A stretch of DNA of 64,000 nt. Origin: Torulaspora globosa. Taxonomy: Eukaryota; Ascomycota; Saccharomycetes; Saccharomycetales; Saccharomycetaceae. A program made the position numbers and the translations under genes. The notes below the pieces were generated by a model. It was given only the letters and a program-made list of their open reading frames with translations, had not been told where the DNA came from and did not search any database. The DNA is taken from assembly GCF_014133895.1 (NCBI RefSeq), contig NC_050729.1, forward strand, positions 62,001-126,000, read 5' to 3'. Of this stretch, positions 57,000-64,000 are shown in pieces (position 1 is the first letter of the stretch; the number at the start of each line of letters is the position of its first letter).

Positions 57000-58622
57000 A
57001 TGGCGTATCGTACCAATACCAGCAATGTGCCGTGTAAGTATTTCCAGCAGGGAAATTGCAAATGGGGCAACAGCTGCAAGTATGCTCATGTTTATGCAAA
57101 CAGCGATGGGTCGAACCAGGCTCAAGGAAGCAGCATGTCGGAGACAGACCTCTATAAGAGCTTTATAAGCCCCACTTCCATGGCCAAGATCCAGAAGGTT
57201 ATCTTGAGTGATCTGCAAGAGTCGGAAATCTTCCAAAAGAGCCCATTGGCAAGCGCTTACAGTTACGGAGTGCCTTGTGGAATTAATCTGATCAATGACA
57301 GAGACCTCTCTCCTGAGGAACTGAGATTCAAATACTACGAAGCTCGTCAGAAGGGCACCTTGAGCCAGTACGAGGCAGAGGTCCTTGCCAGGGAGAAAGA
57401 CATGAAGAAATGCCTTCAACACATCAGAGACCATCCTGATTGGGCAGCTAGATACCTCCAGAAGGGTACGAAAGAGCTGAGAGAAACGGGACATACTACT
57501 TTGAAGAGTGGCTTTATCAATTTCCCAATTGACTTTACAGGGCAGGCCGGATTTGGAGCGTCAGGTTCCTCAAGTTTCGGCATCAATCCTTTTACTCAAG
57601 GGCAAAATGCTTTCGGTAGTACCGGCGCCTTTGGCGCTGGTGCCACTGCAGCATTCGGTCAAGGACAGGCTCAAGGCTCTGAAGGTGCCTTTGGCTTCGG
57701 AGCCGCAAAAGCAAATACAACCAACGTATTTGGAGGCACCAACGTCGCTGCCCAGCAATCTGGAGGGGCGTTTGGGAAGCCGTCCTTCTCTGGTTTCTCG
57801 ATGAATTCTGCTGCAGGCTCAGCGCCGCCGAATACTAGCAACGTCTTTGGAACTGCGGCACCCGCGCAGTCTGCTGGTACCGGCTCTGTATTCGGACAAA
57901 CGCAGTTCGGCGCAAGGCCTGCGGCAGGCTCGTCTACTGGCGCTTTCGGTAAGCCTAGTTTTGGTAGCTCTTCCTTCGGCCAAACCGCCTTCGGTTCGCC
58001 GGCTCTCGGAGGTACTGGGACGGGCTCGTTGACAGCTTCCCCATTTTCCTCACTTCAAAATACCGGTGCGACCCAATCTCGCTTTGCCTCGCTACAGAAT
58101 AAGCCGGCCGACGCTTCAACAGCCTCTCCGTTCGGATCTCTCCAGACCAATCAACCGCCCACGCCGTCTCCCTTTGGAGGGCTGCCAGTCAGCGACAATC
58201 CCACAATGGCGGCCTCCGCCGGGGCGTTTGGCAAAATGGGTACCAGCATGCCTTCGCCATTTGCAAATCTCAGCGCAACAGATGCTGCTAATGCTCAAGG
58301 AACGACTCAGTTTGGCTTCAACAAACCCGGGGCGGCCTTTGGCACAGAAAATACTGGCGCGGGCAATACTACGGGCCCTTTTGGACTAGCAAAAGGCGCA
58401 CAAGCGAATGTTTTTGGCTCAGGCTTCACCTCAGGCTCAAAGGCGTCGGCAGATGCCAGCGGCGGCGCTCGCGCTCGCAAATTTGTACAAGGAATCCCTA
58501 CAGAGGACTCGCAGGTAAGTCCGAATGATCTAGACAAGCAGACATTGGAGCAATTCGAAGCAGCAAGCTTCATCCTGGGCAAGGTTCCTGATATTCCACC
58601 GCCTATGGCTTTAATATCGTGA
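57000..58622 (+). CDS. NUP42: NUP42 FG-repeat nucleoporin
   Basis: 540 residues, longer than the roughly 430 of S. cerevisiae Nup42 (Rip1), ATG at 57000. It is on the cytoplasmic side of the nuclear pore and helps Gle1 activate Dbp5 for mRNA export. The N-terminal CCCH zinc finger PCKYFQQGNCKWGNSCKYAH is at 11-30, then a helical conserved region (about 45-170). A long FG domain (about 175-490) has GAFG, FGSS, SPFG and FGxG repeats. The conserved C-terminus (SPNDLDKQTLEQFEAASFIL) is the Gle1-binding part. The extra length is in the FG region. Confidence 0.93.
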   Translation: MAYRTNTSNVPCKYFQQGNCKWGNSCKYAHVYANSDGSNQAQGSSMSETDLYKSFISPTSMAKIQKVILSDLQESEIFQKSPLASAYSYGVPCGINLINDRDLSPEELRFKYYEARQKGTLSQYEAEVLAREKDMKKCLQHIRDHPDWAARYLQKGTKELRETGHTTLKSGFINFPIDFTGQAGFGASGSSSFGINPFTQGQNAFGSTGAFGAGATAAFGQGQAQGSEGAFGFGAAKANTTNVFGGTNVAAQQSGGAFGKPSFSGFSMNSAAGSAPPNTSNVFGTAAPAQSAGTGSVFGQTQFGARPAAGSSTGAFGKPSFGSSSFGQTAFGSPALGGTGTGSLTASPFSSLQNTGATQSRFASLQNKPADASTASPFGSLQTNQPPTPSPFGGLPVSDNPTMAASAGAFGKMGTSMPSPFANLSATDAANAQGTTQFGFNKPGAAFGTENTGAGNTTGPFGLAKGAQANVFGSGFTSGSKASADASGGARARKFVQGIPTEDSQVSPNDLDKQTLEQFEAASFILGKVPDIPPPMALIS

Positions 58623-58743
58623 AATATCACTGAAGACGAATTAGTCAATGCGATGCCCTGGGTGATTAAAGTTGGGCTTTAATTCGAATGAAGACTAGCT
58701 AGTGGTTGGAACGCCAAGAGCACGTATATTCGGCGTTGGGACG

Positions 58744-59559
58744 ATGTCGAGGGTCGGTGTATTAGTCCTAGGGCCCGCTGGGGCAGGTAAGAGTACGTTT
58801 TGCAATGAAATGATCTCACATATGCAAACGGTCGGTCGCCGAGCACACATAGTGAACCTGGATCCCGCTGCGGAGCCGAGCAAATATGAGTTCACAGTCG
58901 ACATAAGAGACCTAATTTCTTTGGACGAAGTCATGGAGGAGCTAGATTTGGGACCTAACGGGGCTCTGATATATTGTTTTGAGTACTTGCTGAATAATTT
59001 AGACTGGTTTGACGAGGAGATTGGCGACTATAACGACGAATACTTGATATTTGATTGCCCTGGACAAATAGAGCTTTACACACATATCCCTGTTTTGCCT
59101 ACTATTGTTCGCCATCTGCAAAGTCAGTTGAATTTCAGTCTGTGTGCTACGTACCTGATGGAGGCTCCGTTCATTGTGGATAGCTCTAAATTCTTTAGTG
59201 GCTCACTGTGTGCGATGTCTGCGATGATTTTACTGGAGCTCCCACATATAAATGTTCTCAGCAAGATTGACATGATTAAAGACAACTACAGCCGCAAGAG
59301 GCTGAAAAGATTCCTGAACCCTGACCCATTACTGCTAGTGGACCAGAACGACAAAGAGATGAACCCTAAGTTCCACCGTCTCAATCAATGCATAGCTAAC
59401 CTTGTGGACGACTTTGGTATGGTCCAGTTTTTGCCACTTGAGGCCAAGAATCCCGACAGCGTGTCGACCATCCTATCATACATTGACGACGTTACGCAGT
59501 GGGCCGAAGCGCAGGAGCAAAAGGAACCCAATGACCAAATAGATATTGAGGAGCTCTAA
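58744..59559 (+). CDS. GPN3: GPN3, GPN-loop GTPase
   Basis: 271 residues from the ATG at 58744 (272 in S. cerevisiae). An in-frame GTG at 58702 is not the start, since the family begins [10 protein letters not shown]. With Npa3/Gpn1 it is needed for RNA polymerase II nuclear import and assembly. The P-loop GPAGAGKST is at 10-18, the Gly-Pro-Asn insertion that defines the family is at 70-72 ([16 protein letters not shown]), [12 protein letters not shown] is switch II, and NVLSKIDM gives base specificity. The C-terminus is acidic. It ends 22 bp from the convergent HST4. Confidence 0.97.
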   Translation: MSRVGVLVLGPAGAGKSTFCNEMISHMQTVGRRAHIVNLDPAAEPSKYEFTVDIRDLISLDEVMEELDLGPNGALIYCFEYLLNNLDWFDEEIGDYNDEYLIFDCPGQIELYTHIPVLPTIVRHLQSQLNFSLCATYLMEAPFIVDSSKFFSGSLCAMSAMILLELPHINVLSKIDMIKDNYSRKRLKRFLNPDPLLLVDQNDKEMNPKFHRLNQCIANLVDDFGMVQFLPLEAKNPDSVSTILSYIDDVTQWAEAQEQKEPNDQIDIEEL

Positions 59560-59581
59560 CAGTATATACAGATTTAATTAA

Positions 59582-60727
59582 TTAAAAAGAGTCTTCTGAT
59601 AAAAGTCTCGGTACGTTCTGGCAGTCCCCGAGGACAACCAGATCAGCGCAGCCAATGGTCTCTATAGCGGCCCGATTAGGATACTCTTGGTTTAGATATA
59701 GCACTATGCCCCTCGATGCCTTCACTTTTTGCCCAAACTGTTTACAGATTGCCTTCACACCCGGTATCTGTAAAGAAGTCCCTGCGATGACCAGACAGTC
59801 AGGCTTCTTCCGCAGGTCTGAAGTGGTGATCCGCCCAATTTCGTCACCTTCCGGGTGGATCTCGTTGTACAAGACCACTCTTGGCCTCAGTTTCCCTACA
59901 CCTTGCGTTCTAATGCCAGCTGCCATACGCACAGCGTCGTACTCCTCACATTGTGCACAGTTAGGGACAAGCTTAACTCCGGTTTCGTTTTCCCCGTCGC
60001 ATTTGAAAACAGCAGGATCCAATTCGACTACGAGAGAGCATTTGTTGCACTCCATATGGTTTATACTGCCATGCAATTGTACAGTTTGGGGAGGCGGGAT
60101 GCTCAACGGCACGCTGGTGGCCAAATTGGACAGTCTTGTATCCAGACCGTCGATGTTCTGCGTGTAGAGCCTCTGTAGTCTTCCCTCCAGCGCTATATCA
60201 TTGATCATCCTGTGGAACTCCGTCGGACTACAGTTCTTTGAGAGTTTATGCAAAGACGCGATCATGCTATTGAACTTGAGGTTCATCTCATCGCTCGAGT
60301 AAACAGCATTAAAGTCAAACAGCTCTTTACCCGATGATCCGTGTTTTCCCTTTAGCTGAGAGAACAGACCATTGCTTGATCTGAAGTCCGGGATGCCTGC
60401 GGCCACTGAGATCCCAGCACCAGTGATCATGATGACTCTTTTGCTATGCTGCAGCGCGTATCTTACAAACTCTGCATTTTTCACATCCTTCCCGCTACGG
60501 ATCCCCGCCATATAGTCGTCAATGTTGAACACAGTGTTTGGCTCTGGCCTATACTTCAGCCTAGGCTTTCTCGATTTCGATTTCAGCTGCGGCAGCAGCT
60601 TCTTGGGCGTAATATCTTCGTGATTCTGCCGTTCCAGGCACTTCTCAACCGTAGCCGGCGGCGTCAGCGGCAGCTGCCGGTCCCAATGCTTCCTCACTCC
60701 CTCATCTACATCACCCAACGGCTTCAT
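59582..60727 (-). CDS. HST4: HST4 sirtuin, H3K56 deacetylase
   Basis: 381 residues (370 in S. cerevisiae), ATG at 60725-60727. An NAD-dependent class Ia deacetylase acting with Hst3 on histone H3 K56, supporting genome stability. A basic N-terminal extension (1-90) precedes the sirtuin domain: GAGISVAAGIPDFRS (103-117), TQNIDGLD (catalytic region), QLHGSINHMEC with the catalytic His, a zinc site with Cys pairs CNKC and CAQC, VVLYNEIHPEGDE, and GTSLQIPGV. NAD-binding residues look intact. Confidence 0.95.
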   Translation of the reverse strand: MKPLGDVDEGVRKHWDRQLPLTPPATVEKCLERQNHEDITPKKLLPQLKSKSRKPRLKYRPEPNTVFNIDDYMAGIRSGKDVKNAEFVRYALQHSKRVIMITGAGISVAAGIPDFRSSNGLFSQLKGKHGSSGKELFDFNAVYSSDEMNLKFNSMIASLHKLSKNCSPTEFHRMINDIALEGRLQRLYTQNIDGLDTRLSNLATSVPLSIPPPQTVQLHGSINHMECNKCSLVVELDPAVFKCDGENETGVKLVPNCAQCEEYDAVRMAAGIRTQGVGKLRPRVVLYNEIHPEGDEIGRITTSDLRKKPDCLVIAGTSLQIPGVKAICKQFGQKVKASRGIVLYLNQEYPNRAAIETIGCADLVVLGDCQNVPRLLSEDSF

Positions 60728-60926
60728 GGACGATCAACACCGCTCCTTAGCCTGCTGCTATGCTGATCTTAAATAGTTGATTCCTAGTCTACTTATATAA
60801 GCTCAAAGCTCTTGAGATGGCTCCGTACAAGGTGATTGTGCTTGACAAAATCTATAAGCATATTGCAAAATTGACGGTTAAGATGAGTTAAAACGACCCA
60901 ATTCTCAGCAAGATAGGGCTTTTTAG

Positions 60927-62339
<1,413 letters not shown>

Positions 62340-62450
62340 ATGTGGTTGCGACCAATAGTGCATGGACTCTTACATACAGGTAGAATAAATATCTGCTGTC
62401 TAATAAATTCATCGAAATTCATTCTAAACATAAATTGGTCACTATACAGC

Positions 62451-64000
62451 CTAGTTTCTGGATCCTAGTTCTGCTATCTCTTTCAAGAATTCCCGAGGAG
62501 TCGAGATCGACGTACTACCATACATAACTTTCTTGGGATTGTGCAGCTGCGAGTGCGCCCACTCTTGTAGATTTTGATACTCCAAGTAATTTCCTCCTCC
62601 AATCACAAAAACTATGGCTTTATTGTACGATTGTCTCTTCGGCTTCCTGGTATGAGAACCTCTAGTAATACGTGGATCAAAATAGAGGTAGCCATCAGTG
62701 GTTTCAAGATTCTTCTGAGAGCTGTTTAAAGGATCCATAAGAGCTTCAACAACGTTTGTGATTGGTATTGTCTTCTTTTCTGGCAAAAGCTTCTTAATGC
62801 CCGAAATGAGACTACCAACACCACCTTGAAGCCTTCCCTCAGTCAAACCGTATAGACCGGAAAGTGACAAATTGCCTCCGGCGGCTTTTTTGCTGTGCTC
62901 ACCCTCTAGAGACTTGTTTTGCAAAGTCCTGTTGGAGAGCTGCATGAATTCTCTCAGCTTGTAAACGTATTTCAAAGCACTCACATCATATTCATTGTCA
63001 GTGAAGTATTTCTCCACGTCCTTTACGAAGTCTTTCGGTAAGCCGCTGCTCGAGGTTAGATAAAGAACAACAAAGGACCTCAGCTTATCTTCCAAGTTAT
63101 CAGTTTTTCCATCCTTCAAAATATCCATGAATCTGCTTCTCGTTTTTGAATTGTCTGGGTCCTGCTCTATCTCGAAGAATGCGTCTAAGGACTTGCTCTC
63201 CAACTGAGCCAGCAACGCTGCAAAAATGTTCATATGCATATCAATAATATTTTTCCTCGCAGCAAGTTGCGGCAGCTTCTTAACCACAGCTTGCATTTGC
63301 ACAGTATCATTATTTGAGTTCGGATCCAAATCCGTTAGATCTGAAACGCCTGTCCTCCTAGTTATTTCCGAGGCTTCCTCTTTATAGGCATTTAATGCCG
63401 ACTCAACATTCTCAGCTGCTTCTGGGAATGGTAGATGAGCATTCTCGTTCCAAAAAAAGTCATTAGGCTCTATGTCATATTTTCTCTCCGAGCTACTGCC
63501 ATTCTCAGTCTTGATAGGGATAGTAATGGTATTTCTGGTTAGCTTAAAGACATCGAAAACCATGCACTGATATATCCAGGAATGAGAAAACATGGACGAA
63601 AAGTCAATGTTCCTGTCCAGAATGATGAGTACGCATCTTTCGAGCGAGTCGTCGCCCAACACCGAGGTGCTTGAGCTTCTTGCGCTTATAACATTATCAC
63701 GCATCTTGGCACCTAGCTTTTCAGCGACAATTTCCGCAGGACCGCCCGTGGGAGCTCTGATTACTGGAACAGAGGACGTTGTCATCAAGGCATTCAAAAG
63801 CCCATCAGCGATCTGGTCACACAGACCCGTAATGTTCTCTTCCGTAGAGTTTGGATTATTCAACGCACAATAGGAGCCTGGGAGGTTCAGAGAGAAGAGC
63901 TCAGGTTCTGTGACGATAAAATTGAGATACTGGTCGAAAACTTGCTTGATCTTATCCGCTTTGCCAGTAAAAGAAACCTGCTTGGCAAAATCCTCCAGTA
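62451..64000 (-). CDS. SLY1: SLY1, Sec1/Munc18 protein of ER-Golgi fusion, C-terminal part
   Basis: The frame is open past the right edge; about 515 C-terminal residues of an expected 666 are visible, so the start is outside the window. An in-frame CAT at 63861-63863 would be MNNPNST, but homology continues beyond it (e.g. the LEDFAKQV and DQYLNFIV regions near the edge), so it is internal. Sly1 binds the Sed5 N-peptide and promotes ER to Golgi SNARE assembly. Visible are FSHSWIYQCMVFD in domain 2, IEPNDFFWNENAHLPFPEAAENVE in domain 3a, LREFMQLSN, and the C-terminal FVIGGGNYLEYQNLQEWA. Confidence 0.95.
   Translation of the reverse strand, partial: LEDFAKQVSFTGKADKIKQVFDQYLNFIVTEPELFSLNLPGSYCALNNPNSTEENITGLCDQIADGLLNALMTTSSVPVIRAPTGGPAEIVAEKLGAKMRDNVISARSSSTSVLGDDSLERCVLIILDRNIDFSSMFSHSWIYQCMVFDVFKLTRNTITIPIKTENGSSSERKYDIEPNDFFWNENAHLPFPEAAENVESALNAYKEEASEITRRTGVSDLTDLDPNSNNDTVQMQAVVKKLPQLAARKNIIDMHMNIFAALLAQLESKSLDAFFEIEQDPDNSKTRSRFMDILKDGKTDNLEDKLRSFVVLYLTSSSGLPKDFVKDVEKYFTDNEYDVSALKYVYKLREFMQLSNRTLQNKSLEGEHSKKAAGGNLSLSGLYGLTEGRLQGGVGSLISGIKKLLPEKKTIPITNVVEALMDPLNSSQKNLETTDGYLYFDPRITRGSHTRKPKRQSYNKAIVFVIGGGNYLEYQNLQEWAHSQLHNPKKVMYGSTSISTPREFLKEIAELGSRN

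Noticed and set aside
56853..57494. 213-codon minus-strand frame opposite the 5' part of NUP42
   Set aside because: NUP42 on the other strand is well supported by its zinc finger and FG repeats; this is a shadow.

Overview
This window is ordinary nuclear chromosomal DNA from a budding yeast of the family Saccharomycetaceae that branched off before the whole-genome duplication (WGD). About thirty intronless, densely packed protein genes can be named from strongly conserved sequence. Genes that in Saccharomyces cerevisiae are split between chromosome IV right (YDR189 to YDR217) and chromosome XII right (YLR229 to YLR243) are interleaved here in one collinear series, with orientations preserved as far as I can recall them. 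That is the unduplicated ancestral order. CTG encodes a conserved Leu in CDC42, so this is not a CUG-Ser yeast. An intact BNA5 argues against Kluyveromyces lactis, which has lost that pathway. Lachancea, Torulaspora or Zygosaccharomyces are plausible; I cannot choose the genus without a search.

Layout. 1-9.5 kb: the 3' part of RAD9, ADR1, an extra HAD-family (CECR5-like) gene and AHA1. 9.7-21.4 kb: a mostly minus-strand run of UPC2/ECM22, TCP1, CDC42, GCD6, an intron-containing tRNA-Ile(UAU), a small CYSTM protein and MSS4. 21.8-33 kb: BNA5 and UME6 in a GC-rich island, then EBS1/EST1, TOP3 and MSC2. 33.4-50.9 kb: THI7, COQ4, RAV2, SPC19, FAR10/VPS64, LIP2, RKM2, CBS2, CAB5, REF2, MSS116 and VPS34. 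50.9-53.5 kb: a 2.6 kb stretch with no recognisable gene, the largest unexplained part of the window. 53.5-64 kb: CSC1, ARV1, NUP42, GPN3, HST4, RVB1 and the 3' part of SLY1.

The genes are housekeeping genes of many pathways: DNA damage checkpoint and topology, transcription control, chaperoning, translation initiation, phosphoinositide signalling, secretion, mitochondrial function, cofactor synthesis and nuclear transport. They do not form an operon-like system. The regulatory sequence is informative. There is a perfect heat-shock element before AHA1, a pair of sterol response elements before UPC2, and perfect Ume6 (URS1) sites before ADR1 and between EBS1/EST1 and TOP3, with UME6 itself in the window. 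Reb1 sites lie before TCP1, CDC42 and UME6/BNA5.

I see no mobile element, CRISPR array, rRNA or centromere. The best leads for something new are the 2.6 kb gene-free gap, the N-terminally extended HAD gene absent from this place in S. cerevisiae, and the steep local GC gradients. Comparisons with S. cerevisiae (lengths, positions, residues) are from memory.
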